A stretch of 64,000 nucleotides of DNA from Litoreibacter ascidiaceicola. GTDB lineage: Bacteria; Pseudomonadota; Alphaproteobacteria; Rhodobacterales; Rhodobacteraceae. Numbering within the stretch: the first letter of the stretch is position 1; every line of letters begins with the position of its first letter. Below, one piece after another: positions 1-8,917 of the stretch. A model generated the notes under the pieces. That model was not told where the DNA came from, did not search any database, and worked only from the letters and a program-made list of their open reading frames with translations. Location: assembly GCF_900129235.1 (NCBI RefSeq), contig NZ_FQUV01000009.1, positions 56,961 to 120,960 on the forward strand, written 5' to 3'. The position numbers were made by a program, and so were the translations under genes.

Positions 1-1
1 T

Positions 2-64
2 GCAGGCGGTGGCGGCGGTGGAGAGGGCGCAACACTTGCCGCCGGTGGCGGCGCAGGACACTGA
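2..64 (+). CDS. C-terminal tail of an unidentified upstream protein (partial)
   Basis: The window opens inside a reading frame (frame 2) that codes about 20 glycine- and alanine-rich residues ending in His before a TGA at 62-64. The stop lies 13 bases before the oxidase start at 78, so the two genes are probably in one operon. Glycine-rich tails of this kind occur on several envelope proteins of copper clusters, including TolC-like ones, but too little is present to name the protein. Confidence 0.4.
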   Translation, partial: AGGGGGGEGATLAAGGGAGH

Positions 65-77
65 AAGGACTGATGAT

Positions 78-1436
78 ATGATAAATAGACGTCAATTACT
101 CGGGGCCGGCGCCGCAGGTGCTGCGCTCGTCTCTTCCCAAGCGTGGGGCAAGACCACGAACATGGGTCTGCCAGAGGCCGCTCAGATGGACAGTGCGGCA
201 ACGGCAGTCACGCCGCGCCCATCATCTGGGCCGGATTACAATCCTGTCGTGACGCTGAACGGCTGGACCTTGCCGCACCGGATGAACAACGGGGTGAAGG
301 AATTTCATCTTGTTGCCGAACCGGTGGAGCGTGAAATGGCCGATGGCATGATCGCGCATCTGTGGGGCTACAACGGCCAATCCACAGGCCCCACCATCGA
401 AGCGGTCGAAGGTGACCGCATCCGCATCTACGTTACAAACAGGCTGCCGGAGGAAACTTCGGTCCACTGGCACGGTCTGATCCTGCCGTCGGGTATGGAT
501 GGCGTCGTTGGCCTGAGCCATCCCGGCATCAAACCCGGCAAGACCTTCATCTACGAGTTCGACCTGATCAAGTCCGGGACGTTCATGTATCACCCGCACT
601 CGGACGAGATGACCCAGATGGCGATGGGGATGATGGGCATGTTTGTGGTCCACCCCAAGGACCCGACCTTCATGCCGGTCGACCGCGACTTCCTGATCAT
701 GCTGAACGCGTTCGACATTGATCCCGGCACTTATGTGCCGCGCATCATGACGATGGCGGATTTTAACCTCTGGACATGGAACAGCCGGATCTTCCCTGAC
801 ATCGACCCTCTGGTCGTTAACAAGGGGGATAAGGTCCGCGTCCGCGTTGGCAATCTGACGATGACGAACCACCCGATCCACATGCACGGTTACGACTTCA
901 AGGTCACTTGTACGGATGGCGGGTGGGTGCCGGAGTCTGCGCAATGGCCCGAAGTCAGTATCGACATTCCCGTGGGTGCGATGCGGGCCTATGAATTTGT
1001 CGCCGACAATCTTGGCGACTGGGCGATCCATTGCCACAAGTCACACCATACCATGAATGCCATGGGCCATGACGTGCCGACATTCATCGGCGTGAACAAA
1101 GATCAGCTGACCCAAAAAATCCGTAAGTTTCAGCCTGAATACATGCCCATGGGCACCGCCGGTATGGGGGACATGGCCAAAATGGAAATGCCGCTGCCGG
1201 ACAACACCATCCCGATGATGACGGGTTGGGGGCCGCACGGACCCATTGAGATGGGCGGCATGTTTTCAGTCGTAAAGGTGCGGGACGGCATCGACGCGGA
1301 CGATTATTCCGATCCCGGCTGGTATGAGAACCCGCCGGGCGAGCAGGCCTATGAATGGACGGGCGAATTGCCCGAATTTGCGTCTAACAACAGCGCCAAA
1401 ACCATTCTCACATCAAAACCAACCTCGAAGGGCTGA
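78..1436 (+). CDS. Multicopper oxidase, Tat-exported (copper oxidase family)
   Basis: Periplasmic multicopper oxidase of about 452 residues, expected to oxidise Cu(I) or store copper. The N terminus has a twin-arginine signal (NRRQLLGAGAA then a hydrophobic stretch and an Ala-rich cleavage site), which supports the start at 78 rather than the longer frame from 9. The four copper-ligand motifs are present in order: HWHG near residue 129, HPHSD near 170, HPIHMHG near 263 and HCHKSHH near 317. A Met-rich stretch near residues 350-375 resembles the extra Cu(I)-binding segments of CueO and PcoA. It is followed 46 bases later by the cupredoxin-CusF gene. Family certain; exact substrate inferred from neighbours. 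Confidence 0.9.
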   Translation: MINRRQLLGAGAAGAALVSSQAWGKTTNMGLPEAAQMDSAATAVTPRPSSGPDYNPVVTLNGWTLPHRMNNGVKEFHLVAEPVEREMADGMIAHLWGYNGQSTGPTIEAVEGDRIRIYVTNRLPEETSVHWHGLILPSGMDGVVGLSHPGIKPGKTFIYEFDLIKSGTFMYHPHSDEMTQMAMGMMGMFVVHPKDPTFMPVDRDFLIMLNAFDIDPGTYVPRIMTMADFNLWTWNSRIFPDIDPLVVNKGDKVRVRVGNLTMTNHPIHMHGYDFKVTCTDGGWVPESAQWPEVSIDIPVGAMRAYEFVADNLGDWAIHCHKSHHTMNAMGHDVPTFIGVNKDQLTQKIRKFQPEYMPMGTAGMGDMAKMEMPLPDNTIPMMTGWGPHGPIEMGGMFSVVKVRDGIDADDYSDPGWYENPPGEQAYEWTGELPEFASNNSAKTILTSKPTSKG

Positions 1437-1482
1437 CATGCTCTTCGTCATATCCAACCAAACCAATCTACAGGACAATCAA

Positions 1483-2208
1483 ATGAAAAATCTTCTTCTG
1501 ACGACAACCTTTGCAATGGCACTGTCCCTACCGGCATACGCTTCGGGCACACATAGCGATGGACATGGTGAAAATGAGTCCACCGAGCAAGCAGCAATGA
1601 TGATCGGTATGCCGGGCGAGGCCGCCAAAGTGGATCGGACGATTGATGTCATATTGCTCGAAAACGACGAAGGCCAAATGCTGATCGAGAGTGAAGACCT
1701 GAACATTGCGGCAGGCGAAACCATCCGCTTCAACATCACCAACAAGGGTGAGTTGGAGCATGAGTTTGTCCTCGACACAATCGAGCGCAATGCCGAGCAC
1801 AAGATTGAAATGGCCAAGATGGACATGGAGCACGACGATCCGAACAGTATTCGCCTGGATGCAGGAGCTTCGGGCGAGATCGTTTGGACGTTCGCCAACG
1901 CGGGTGCGTTCGAGGCGGCCTGCTTGATCGCCGGCCATTACGAGTCCGGTATGTACCGTGAGATTGCCGTTAGCGAGCAGATGGCGAAGGCCGATGCTGA
2001 ATACTCGACCGGCACGATCAAGAAGATCGACGTCAAAACTGGCAAAGTGACAATCATTCACGGACCTTTGGTGACCCTTGATATGCCCGCAATGACGATG
2101 GTGTTCCGGGCCGACGAGACGATGATCGCAAATATGTCGGAAGGTCAGGACATCGAGTTTGTCGCCGACCGCGTCAAAGGCAAACTGACCGTTACGCAGA
2201 TGAAATAG
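1483..2208 (+). CDS. Periplasmic copper protein: cupredoxin domain fused to CusF-like domain
   Basis: About 241 residues. A signal peptide (MKNLLLTTTFAMALSLPAYA) fixes the ATG at 1483. Residues about 50-165 form a cupredoxin domain with the usual His, Cys, His, Met ligand pattern (LEHEF, then CLIAGHYESGM). Residues about 168-238 match the CusF copper-chaperone fold, with the MPAMTMVF strand carrying its Met ligands. Cupredoxins shuttle electrons or copper, and CusF hands Cu(I) to efflux pumps or oxidases, so this fusion may feed the adjacent oxidase. The N-terminal His-rich stretch (THSDGHGE) could bind copper too. Confidence 0.85.
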   Translation: MKNLLLTTTFAMALSLPAYASGTHSDGHGENESTEQAAMMIGMPGEAAKVDRTIDVILLENDEGQMLIESEDLNIAAGETIRFNITNKGELEHEFVLDTIERNAEHKIEMAKMDMEHDDPNSIRLDAGASGEIVWTFANAGAFEAACLIAGHYESGMYREIAVSEQMAKADAEYSTGTIKKIDVKTGKVTIIHGPLVTLDMPAMTMVFRADETMIANMSEGQDIEFVADRVKGKLTVTQMK

Positions 2209-2211
2209 GAA

Positions 2212-2241
2212 TTTCGCCGCTGTCAAAATCCAACGGCGAAA
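2212..2241 (+). terminator. Inverted repeat after the oxidase-cupredoxin pair
   Basis: TTTCGCCG (2212-2219) and CGGCGAAA (2234-2241) are exact inverted repeats with a 14-base loop, 3 bases after the stop codon. The right arm ends in As, not a T run on the + strand, so factor-independent termination in that direction is weak. An RNA-stabilising hairpin is equally possible. Confidence 0.4.
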
Positions 2242-2343
2242 AAGCGTGCACCGCCAGGCTTCCAAACCTCTGAAGAAAGGGGCCGGGCGGCGCACATATC
2301 GCAACGAAGGCTTAGCCTTCATCACAATCAAGCAGGAATAAAC

Positions 2344-2649
2344 ATGAAACTTTTCGCAATCACAACAACTACGTTGATCGTTACTCTTGGCGCCGCAAAT
2401 GCAAGTTCCGACTTTAGCAGTGTTCAGGAACGATTTGCTTCCGATTCCGACTCCGCAGCTGAGCGGATTCTGAGGGGAACCAGCGAAGGCAATACACAAG
2501 CAGCATTGGAATTACTTGCTCAATCCAACAACTCGCCAGCCGAAATGGTTGTCCCTGACCGCAATGTCTTCAACCCTCATAACGAGACAGTGACGCGCGA
2601 GCGGTTGTCTCGGTACTTGAACTCCGCCGCAGAGATCGCAGCACAATAA
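2344..2649 (+). CDS. Small secreted protein of unknown function
   Basis: 101 residues starting with a clear signal peptide (MKLFAITTTTLIVTLGAANA). The mature part is about 80 residues, rich in Ser, Asn and Ala, has no cysteine or obvious metal motif, and I recognise no domain. AGCAGGAATAA just upstream offers a ribosome-binding site. It lies between the oxidase operon and a CueR-like regulator, so a copper-related role is only suggested by position. Confidence 0.6.
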   Translation: MKLFAITTTTLIVTLGAANASSDFSSVQERFASDSDSAAERILRGTSEGNTQAALELLAQSNNSPAEMVVPDRNVFNPHNETVTRERLSRYLNSAAEIAAQ

Positions 2650-2673
2650 TCGAGCTTCGATACTTTAAAGGTA

Positions 2674-2710
2674 TGCCAGTCGGGCGAATGTCAGAAACCG
2701 CCCGCTGGCA
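2674..2710 (+). terminator. Near-perfect inverted repeat downstream of the small secreted protein
   Basis: TGCCAGTCGGGCG (2674-2686) pairs with CGCCCGCTGGCA (2699-2710) with one unpaired base and a 12-base loop, 25 bases after the stop at 2649. It is the likely transcript end before the regulator gene. There is no long T run. Confidence 0.5.
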
Positions 2711-2874
2711 CATGCTTTGACGCGGTTATGGCGATCGAGACGGCTGACGTTGTGTCGGTCGCCAGCATGATCTTTCTCAGCAAAACTCTGAGGCTGCGCT
2801 ACGTTCTCTTAGTCCGCCTAAAAGCCTTCAAACGCAGCGCAAGCCACCTTGCAATAAACCAATGGAGAGACACC

Positions 2875-3261
2875 ATGAATATTGGAGAAGTCTCAGCGCG
2901 CTCTGGTCTGCCGACCAAGACAATTCGCTACTACGATGAGATTGGGCTAGTTAGTCCCCAACGCGATACGAACGGATATCGCTCGTTCCGTGAAAGCGAG
3001 ATACAAAAGCTCGCGTTCTTATCGAGATCCAGAGCTCTTGGGTTTACTATTGATGACTGTCGTAATCTGTTGGTCCTATGGGAAAACAATAACCGCGCGA
3101 GTGCTGACGTCAAACGTATTGCCCTCAGTCATCTTGATGCAATCGATCAAAAGGTGGGTGAACTCGTCTCCATGAGGCGAAGTCTTTCGGACCTGATCGA
3201 CATGTGTGTTGGTGACCAAAGACCGGATTGTCCGATCCTGAAGGACCTTGCATCGTCCTGA
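2875..3261 (+). CDS. cueR: MerR-family copper-responsive regulator, CueR-like (copy 1)
   Basis: 128 residues: N-terminal winged helix (NIGEVSARSGLPTKTIRYYDEIGL), a dimerisation helix, and a C-terminal metal loop with two cysteines eight residues apart (CVGDQRPDCPIL), the spacing used by CueR for Cu(I). CueR twists promoters with a 19-bp spacer to activate transcription. The start at 2875 is preceded by GGAGAG. The frame extends upstream without homology and is ignored. A second copy lies at 4906-5301 and differs at many positions, so the two are old paralogs. Targets are likely the operators listed in this window. Confidence 0.88.
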   Translation: MNIGEVSARSGLPTKTIRYYDEIGLVSPQRDTNGYRSFRESEIQKLAFLSRSRALGFTIDDCRNLLVLWENNNRASADVKRIALSHLDAIDQKVGELVSMRRSLSDLIDMCVGDQRPDCPILKDLASS

Positions 3262-3294
3262 TTGAGAGCAATGTTTGGCAAGTGAACTCGTCGG

Positions 3295-3432
3295 ATGAAA
3301 GTGACGGCAAACCGACCAATCACGGTTTACTCCGATGTGAATTACCTCGATGTGGCTGAAGTGGCGATGCTCACCAGCACAATTTCAAACAAACTGGCAT
3401 CTGCATTCAACGGCAGAAAAAGTTCCGACTAA
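3295..3432 (+). CDS. Possible 45-residue protein
   Basis: An ATG frame of 45 codons lies between the CueR-like gene and the convergent BNR-repeat gene and overlaps the latter's stop by four bases. No Shine-Dalgarno sequence is evident and no family is recognised. Listed because nothing else occupies this gap; it may be chance. Confidence 0.2.
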   Translation: MKVTANRPITVYSDVNYLDVAEVAMLTSTISNKLASAFNGRKSSD

Positions 3433-4676
3433 AACCGCGCAAAAATAACCCGGACTGTAGCCTTGTGATTTTGTTGTTCTGACCCTTCAATCGCAGGCTG
3501 TGTCCAAGCCAGATAGACCCCGTCTGATGTTTGCACCATTCGCGGAAAGTTGACGGAACCAGCCCCAGTATTGACCGTGATTGTTTGTTGCTGGCCACAC
3601 GGTTCGCCTATTCTAGCTTGGCAGGCAAAAATGACTTCACCAGCCTCTTGCCACTCCACCCAAGTGATGAGTGCAGTCTGTTCGTTTAGCATTAGCGCGT
3701 CGACACGCCCCGCTGCCTCTCCGAGGTCTATTCGCATTGGCGCGTCAAAATATCGACCGCCATTCTTTGAAAATGCGACTTTTACAGCAGGAGTATCATT
3801 CGCAGCAGTGTACCATGCTACGACAGCGGTCTCGCCAAGTGCATCTATGGCCGGACCATTTACCGGGCAACCAGAAATCTTCCAGTTATCTTTATGCACG
3901 ATGCTGGGCTTCGACCATTGTCCGTCTTCTAGCCGAACCACGGATATGTCACGAATTTCCGTGTCGGTCCGGTCACGATAGGCAACCAATACATCACCGT
4001 CAGAAAGAACCGTTGCTGATGTTTGGCAGCAACTGCATGTCTGGGCATCCAGTAGAATATCTTCGGACAGAATGCCGTCGGATGTGAGTTGTGTGGCGCG
4101 CAGTTGCATCGCATCTGGGAGCTCGGACGCCGGATCGGAAAACAGATCTTTCTTATAGGCACGCGCATCCAGCCAAACACTGATCAGCGCATTTTCTGTG
4201 ATCGGCATCAAAGTTGCAAACCCATGCTGGCTTTGTGTGCCATCCTGATGAGGCACTATGGGCGCGCTCCATGTTCTGCCTTCATCCGCAGAGAGCGCAA
4301 TGTTGACATCATAGGCAAACGGACCGTCGCCATCTTCTTGTAGCCAATGAGCTGCCAAGGTTCCGTCTGGAAAAGCTGCGATTGACGGGAAATCGGCCCA
4401 GTTAATGAACAGGTCATTGGATCTGACAATAGTGCGAGCCTCGGTCCACCCTGAAAAGTTGCCGACAGTCATTTTGACAACAAACCCGTCTCCATCCGGT
4501 TCAGTCCAACTCATAACGACGCGCCCATCGTTCAGAGCAAACAACGTGGGTTCCTGTGGGTCTAGCCCGACCGGCGGATCTAAGATGACAAACTGGAGGG
4601 GCTCTGCTGCGACAAAACTAGACGTCGCAATCAAAACGAAAGCAGTAACGATACTCACAAAAGCTGATCTTAGCAT
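3429..4676 (-). CDS. Secreted BNR/Asp-box repeat (sialidase-fold) protein
   Basis: 415 residues with a signal peptide (ends SSFVAA). Asp-box motifs of beta-propellers are visible: SADEGRTWSAP near residue 130 and a degenerate SKNGGRYFDAP near 305. A CSCCQTS motif near residue 215 puts three cysteines together, unusual for a sialidase and plausible as a metal site. Automatic annotation would call this exo-alpha-sialidase. I see no convincing arginine triad and the copper setting argues against glycan cleavage. Its ATG overlaps the stop of the small secreted gene before it (ATGCTAA), implying translational coupling. Confidence 0.7.
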   Translation of the reverse strand: MLRSAFVSIVTAFVLIATSSFVAAEPLQFVILDPPVGLDPQEPTLFALNDGRVVMSWTEPDGDGFVVKMTVGNFSGWTEARTIVRSNDLFINWADFPSIAAFPDGTLAAHWLQEDGDGPFAYDVNIALSADEGRTWSAPIVPHQDGTQSQHGFATLMPITENALISVWLDARAYKKDLFSDPASELPDAMQLRATQLTSDGILSEDILLDAQTCSCCQTSATVLSDGDVLVAYRDRTDTEIRDISVVRLEDGQWSKPSIVHKDNWKISGCPVNGPAIDALGETAVVAWYTAANDTPAVKVAFSKNGGRYFDAPMRIDLGEAAGRVDALMLNEQTALITWVEWQEAGEVIFACQARIGEPCGQQQTITVNTGAGSVNFPRMVQTSDGVYLAWTQPAIEGSEQQNHKATVRVIFARF

Positions 4677-4876
4677 GGTACAGAGACTGTGCCATCAAAG
4701 ACGATGTCTAGCTGTCTTCCATGCAAACAATATTCATTTGAGAGAAACCGCGAGAACCCCTGCTCTTTCCAGCTTTGGTTGAATACAAATATTTGTGGAT
4801 TTGCGTGGGCAATAGGTGGGAAAGCCAAGCTTGCCATCGCCAGCGTTTTGGTCGCAAAAGAGGGCTTTCTGATCAT
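4670..4876 (-). CDS. Small secreted protein coupled to the BNR-repeat protein
   Basis: 68 residues with a signal peptide ending near AHA-NP, and two Cys (one at the very C terminus). Seven bases overlap the next gene in the same direction, so the pair is probably co-translated. No known domain. It starts 29 bases after the stop of the CueR-like gene at 4906, so it may be the distal part of the copA-cueR transcript. Confidence 0.5.
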   Translation of the reverse strand: MIRKPSFATKTLAMASLAFPPIAHANPQIFVFNQSWKEQGFSRFLSNEYCLHGRQLDIVFDGTVSVPC

Positions 4877-4905
4877 TGAAACGTCCTAACTAAAAATTCC
4901 GGTTC

Positions 4906-5301
4906 TTAATCTACATTGGCGTTCGACAGATCCTTAAGAATGGGACAATCAGGTCTGTGGTCGCCGTGGCAAGCCTCTACCAAATGAGCTAGCGTGTTTC
5001 GCATGGACTTCAATTGCGCGATTTTCTCGTCGATCTGATGCAGATGTTCTTCGGCGATCTGCTTAACCTGAGCGCTTTCGCGGGTGCTGTCATCATAAAG
5101 CGCCAGCAACGTACGGCAATCTTCGATGGAGAATCCTAGCGCACGGGCACGGCCCAGAAACGCGAGTTTGTGCAGGTCGTTTTTTTGAAACGCGCGGTAG
5201 CCGTTATCACTTCTCAAGGGGCGGATTAGACCAATATCTTCGTAATACCGGATCGTTTTGGGCGGCAGGCCTGCGCGTTCTGCGACTTCTCCTATGTTCA
5301 T
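4906..5301 (-). CDS. cueR: MerR-family copper-responsive regulator, CueR-like (copy 2)
   Basis: 131 residues with the same plan as the copy at 2875: helix-turn-helix NIGEVAERAGLPPKTIRYYEDIGL and a C-terminal CHGDHRPDCPIL loop with the two Cu(I)-binding cysteines. It lies 9 bases behind the copper ATPase gene in the same direction, so it is likely made from the ATPase promoter it controls. Other MerR metals (Zn, Hg, Pb) are less likely given the Cys spacing and the ATPase. Confidence 0.9.
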   Translation of the reverse strand: MNIGEVAERAGLPPKTIRYYEDIGLIRPLRSDNGYRAFQKNDLHKLAFLGRARALGFSIEDCRTLLALYDDSTRESAQVKQIAEEHLHQIDEKIAQLKSMRNTLAHLVEACHGDHRPDCPILKDLSNANVD

Positions 5302-5310
5302 TTTCGGCTC

Positions 5311-7821
5311 CTATTGTGCGGGTTGAGACGTCATTCTGGTGCGGGCAGCATCGGGTATTTCCATTTCGGACATGAGCGGTTTTACTCGGCGCAAACGCAA
5401 GGCATTGGTCAACACCGAAACCGAGGAAAGCGCCATGGCACCCGCGGCAAAGACCGGGGACAGGAGCACGCCAAATGCCGGATAAAGGACACCCGCTGCC
5501 ACAGGAATAAGTGCTGCATTATAGCCGAAGGCCCAGATTAGATTTTGGCGGATATTGCGCATCGTCGCGCGGGAAACTTCGATGGCATTGACCACGCCGC
5601 GCAAGTCGCCTGACATCAGCACGACATCGGCGCTTTCAATGGCCACATCTGTACCGGTACCGATTGCAATGCCCACATCCGCGTGCGCAAGTGCGGGCGC
5701 GTCGTTGATGCCATCGCCGACAAAGGCAATCCGCTGACCGTCCGCACGCAGGCTGTCGAGCGCCGCAACCTTGCCCTCTGGCAATACGCCTGCAACGACA
5801 TGGTCGATCCCCGTCTCGCGGGCTATGGCTTGTGCGGTTTCTTCCTTGTCGCCAGTAATCATTACCACTTTTATTCCCATTTTCCGCAACGCCGTAATCG
5901 CCGCAGCACTGGACGGTTTGACCGGGTCTGCCACGGCGATCACAGCTGCAAGCTTTCCGTCGATAGCGGCATAAAGCGCTGTCCTGCCGCGTTCGGCCAA
6001 CCTGTGTTCTTCGCCAGCGAGCGGGTTAATGTCGATCCCTTCGCGCGTCATCAGGCGGTCAGCGCCAACCAAAACTTTGTGACCTTCGACTGTGGCCTCC
6101 ACGCCGTATCCGGTAATAGAAGTGAAGGTGTCCGCCACAGCCAGTTTGATACCTTCGGCCTTTGCACTAAGCACGATGGCTTCGGCAATAGGATGTTCCG
6201 ACTGAGCTTCTACAGATGCGACAAGGCGCAGAGCTTCAGCCCGAACGACCCCGTCCGCCAGAACGAAATCGGTTAGCGTCGGCATTCCTTCCGTCACCGT
6301 CCCCGTCTTGTCGAGCGCGATCACGTCAACATCGCTCAGCCCCTGAAGCGCGTCACCTTTACGAAATAACACGCCCATCTCGGCCGCCCTGCCGGTCCCG
6401 ACCATGATAGATGTCGGTGTGGCCAAACCCATGGCGCAAGGACAAGCGATAATCAGGACCGAAACACCAGCAACCAACGCAAAAGTCAACGCGGGATCAG
6501 GGCCTACCGTTAGCCAGACAGTTACTGTGAGTGCGGCGAGGCCCAACACCGCGGGTACGAACCACTTGGTAACGCGGTCCACCAGACCTTGAATAGGCAG
6601 TTTGGCGCCTTGCGCGTCCTCGACCATACGAATGATCTGCGCCAGAGTCGTATCGGCCCCCACCCGCGTTGCGCCGAAAGTCAGGCTGCCTGTTCCGTTC
6701 ACGGTACCGCCCGTGACTGCATCACCTATCACCTTGGAGACCGCCAATGGCTCCCCTGTAATCATGCTCTCGTCTACATTGCTGGTGCCATCGCTTACTT
6801 CACCATCGACGGGTATCCGCTCTCCGGGCCGGACAAGGATTAAGTCGCCTAAGCGCAGCGCATCGATCTGAACTTCCTCAATCTCGCCGTTTCGCATCAC
6901 GCGAGCAGTTTTGGGCTGCAATCCTAGAAGTGCTTGAATCGCCGCGCCTGTGCGTCCTTTGGCGCGTGCCTCCAGCCAGCGGCCCAGCAAAATTAACACA
7001 ACGATCACCGCTGCCGCTTCGAAATAAACTGCGCGAACGCCAGCAGGCAGAAGCCCCGGAAGAAAAGTTGCGACAACCGAATATATCCAGGCCGCCCCGG
7101 TCCCAAGGGCAACAAGGCTGTTCATATCCGGAGCACCTTTGACTAAGGCAGGCAGACCTTTCGTGAAAAATTGACGCCCAGGGCCAAACAATACAATCGT
7201 GGTCAGCACAAACTGGATCAGCCACGACATCTGAGTACCAATCGTGCGCTCTATAATCATGTGAAAGGCGGGAATCGTGTGTGCGCCCATTTCCATGACG
7301 AAGACCGGTGCTGTCAGGATTGCCGCGAAAATCATCCGCCGTCCCTGTGCGCGTGCTTCATCTTCCTTGCGCTCAGCCCGGCTGAGTTGTGCGTCGGCTT
7401 CGGCAATGTCGGCGGGATATCCAGCCGCATTACTGGCTGCGATCAAAGCCGCCGGTGTCGTTGCGCCCTTTAGGTATTCCACAGTGGCGGTTTCGGATGC
7501 CAGATTGACTGATACATCCAAAACTCCCGAAACCGCTGACAGTGTTTTGTCCACTCGGCCTACACAAGAAGCGCAATTCATCGAAGCAATATTGAGCGTG
7601 ACGCGCGCTGTTTGCGCCGGGTATCCCAGCTCGACCAACGCGGCCGCGGCAGCCTCTAATGGCTCAGATCCATTCACTGCAAACGACGCCGTTTCTGTTG
7701 CCAAATTCACGGAGACGTCCTGCAGGCCCGGTATGCTGGCCAAAGTGCGATCCACACGACCCACACAGGACGCACAGGTCATTCCCTCAACAGACAGGTT
7801 GATCATATTCGAATCAGACAT
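5311..7821 (-). CDS. copA: Copper-exporting P1B-type ATPase, CopA
   Basis: 836 residues, full length for CopA with two N-terminal metal-binding domains: GMTCASC near residue 14 and SMNCASC near 82. The membrane part carries the CPC ion site near residue 460, followed by the DKTGT phosphorylation site near 503, the SEHP nucleotide-binding motif and GDGINDAPA near 700. The C-terminal YNAALIP helix is typical of Cu(I) pumps. It moves Cu(I) from cytoplasm to periplasm. It is transcribed from a 19-bp-spacer promoter at 7850-7880, divergent from the chaperone gene copZ. Confidence 0.95.
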   Translation of the reverse strand: MSDSNMINLSVEGMTCASCVGRVDRTLASIPGLQDVSVNLATETASFAVNGSEPLEAAAAALVELGYPAQTARVTLNIASMNCASCVGRVDKTLSAVSGVLDVSVNLASETATVEYLKGATTPAALIAASNAAGYPADIAEADAQLSRAERKEDEARAQGRRMIFAAILTAPVFVMEMGAHTIPAFHMIIERTIGTQMSWLIQFVLTTIVLFGPGRQFFTKGLPALVKGAPDMNSLVALGTGAAWIYSVVATFLPGLLPAGVRAVYFEAAAVIVVLILLGRWLEARAKGRTGAAIQALLGLQPKTARVMRNGEIEEVQIDALRLGDLILVRPGERIPVDGEVSDGTSNVDESMITGEPLAVSKVIGDAVTGGTVNGTGSLTFGATRVGADTTLAQIIRMVEDAQGAKLPIQGLVDRVTKWFVPAVLGLAALTVTVWLTVGPDPALTFALVAGVSVLIIACPCAMGLATPTSIMVGTGRAAEMGVLFRKGDALQGLSDVDVIALDKTGTVTEGMPTLTDFVLADGVVRAEALRLVASVEAQSEHPIAEAIVLSAKAEGIKLAVADTFTSITGYGVEATVEGHKVLVGADRLMTREGIDINPLAGEEHRLAERGRTALYAAIDGKLAAVIAVADPVKPSSAAAITALRKMGIKVVMITGDKEETAQAIARETGIDHVVAGVLPEGKVAALDSLRADGQRIAFVGDGINDAPALAHADVGIAIGTGTDVAIESADVVLMSGDLRGVVNAIEVSRATMRNIRQNLIWAFGYNAALIPVAAGVLYPAFGVLLSPVFAAGAMALSSVSVLTNALRLRRVKPLMSEMEIPDAARTRMTSQPAQ

Positions 7822-7849
7822 CCGGTAGTTCCTTTAGTTTCTGTCTACG

Positions 7850-7880
7850 TATGTAGGGGTTCCAGTTGCCGGAAGCTCAA
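7850..7880 (-). promoter_or_regulatory. CueR-type promoter for copA-cueR
   Basis: Read on the minus strand: a -35 TTGAGC (7880-7875), a spacer of exactly 19 bases containing the inverted half-sites CTTCC and GGAAC, then -10 TACATA (7855-7850). The over-long 19-bp spacer with a dyad inside it is the hallmark of MerR/CueR-activated promoters. It lies about 30 bases ahead of the copA start. Confidence 0.8.
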
Positions 7881-7916
7881 GGGAAAAGTTTTTTGCCCAA
7901 AGATTCGTTTTCGAAC

Positions 7917-7947
7917 TTGACCTTCCACCTGCTGGAAGCACCATTTA
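7917..7947 (+). promoter_or_regulatory. CueR-type promoter for copZ
   Basis: TTGACC (7917-7922), a 19-base spacer with the dyad CTTCC-N7-GGAAG, then CATTTA (7942-7947). It lies 28 bases ahead of the chaperone ATG at 7976. The TTGACCTTCC beginning is the same as in the well-known enterobacterial copA promoter. Confidence 0.85.
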
Positions 7948-7975
7948 TCGATAAGAACTTCCAATGGAGCATACG

Positions 7976-8170
7976 ATGAAATTCCATGTCCCAAAGATGA
8001 GTTGTGGCCACTGTACGGCGGCAATTCAAAAAGGAATAATGGCCAAAGACCCAACAGCAGAAGTTACGACAGAGCTTGAAACGCACCACGTTCTGGTCGC
8101 GAGCAGGCTTGCGCAGGCCGATGTGCGACAAGCCATTCTAGATGCTGGCTATGAGGCCACAGTGGCTTAA
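7976..8170 (+). CDS. copZ: Copper chaperone, CopZ-like heavy-metal-associated domain
   Basis: 64 residues forming a single HMA domain with the MSCGHC Cu(I)-binding loop at residues 8-13 and the closing AGYEATVA strand. It carries Cu(I) in the cytoplasm to CopA or to CueR. The ATG at 7976 is chosen over 7964 because MKFHVPKMSCGHC matches the family start. Transcribed divergently from copA under its own CueR-type promoter. Confidence 0.9.
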   Translation: MKFHVPKMSCGHCTAAIQKGIMAKDPTAEVTTELETHHVLVASRLAQADVRQAILDAGYEATVA

Positions 8171-8195
8171 GGCGTTTCTGCCAAGCCCCACCACT

Positions 8196-8915
8196 CTAGT
8201 TGGCGGCGCGGGCCTGTTTGACAAGCTCAATCATCTGATCCGCTTCGATCAGGCCCGGAACCAGTGCTTCGCCAATGACAAATGACGGCGTCCCGCTGAA
8301 TCCAAGCGCACGCGCGAGGCGCATCGACGTCTCGATATGCGCGGCAACCTCTGGCGCGTCCATATCTCGACGCAACTGCGCGATGTCCAGACCCACCTGT
8401 TCGGCGGCGCTGATCACAGAGTCTTCCTCAGCTCGACCATTCAAAGCCATCACAGCCCAATGAAATTCTTCATATTTGTCCTGCGCACGCGACGCCAATG
8501 CCGCCCTTGCAGCGAATACTGACCCCTCGCCGAGAATTGGCCATTCGCGGTACACGACACGTACGTTGTCATCTGCAGCCAATAGCGCTTCCATATGCGG
8601 CTTCACGCGTCTGCAGTACGGGCAGTTATAGTCAAAGAACTCCACAACCGTGACGTCGCCCTCAGGGTTTCCGAGCACGGGTGCATTGGGATCTTGCTCA
8701 AGTGCCTCCCTCTGGGTGGAAAGAACCTCAGCCGACGCAGCTTCCCTTGCCGCGCTTTCGCGAGCTTCGATGATGCCCACAGCTTCTAGAATGATCTCAG
8801 GATTTTCTCGGATGGCTTCAAGAACCAATTCCTTGATCCGACCCTCGTCCAGCCCGTCAGCAAGGGCAGACAGTGGCAAAAGTAACAAAGCGATGCTTGC
8901 GAAAAGTGTTTTCAT
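8196..8915 (-). CDS. DsbA-family thiol oxidoreductase, periplasmic
   Basis: 239 residues. Signal peptide (ends ALA), a helical N-terminal extension rich in Glu and Ala (residues 20-70, as in ScsC/DsbA-like trimeric proteins), then a thioredoxin fold with active site CPYC (FFDYNCPYCRR near residue 97) and the cis-Pro loop GTPSFVIG near 208. It probably oxidises or isomerises disulfides damaged by copper, as ScsC does. It is the last gene of a seven-gene operon, 2 bases behind the cytochrome gene. Confidence 0.85.
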   Translation of the reverse strand: MKTLFASIALLLLPLSALADGLDEGRIKELVLEAIRENPEIILEAVGIIEARESAAREAASAEVLSTQREALEQDPNAPVLGNPEGDVTVVEFFDYNCPYCRRVKPHMEALLAADDNVRVVYREWPILGEGSVFAARAALASRAQDKYEEFHWAVMALNGRAEEDSVISAAEQVGLDIAQLRRDMDAPEVAAHIETSMRLARALGFSGTPSFVIGEALVPGLIEADQMIELVKQARAAN

Positions 8916-8917
8916 GT

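Noticed and set aside
222..1037. A 271-codon frame antisense to the first oxidase
   Set aside because: His/Arg/Val-rich composition typical of the shadow of a His- and Asp-rich protein; no signal, no start site.
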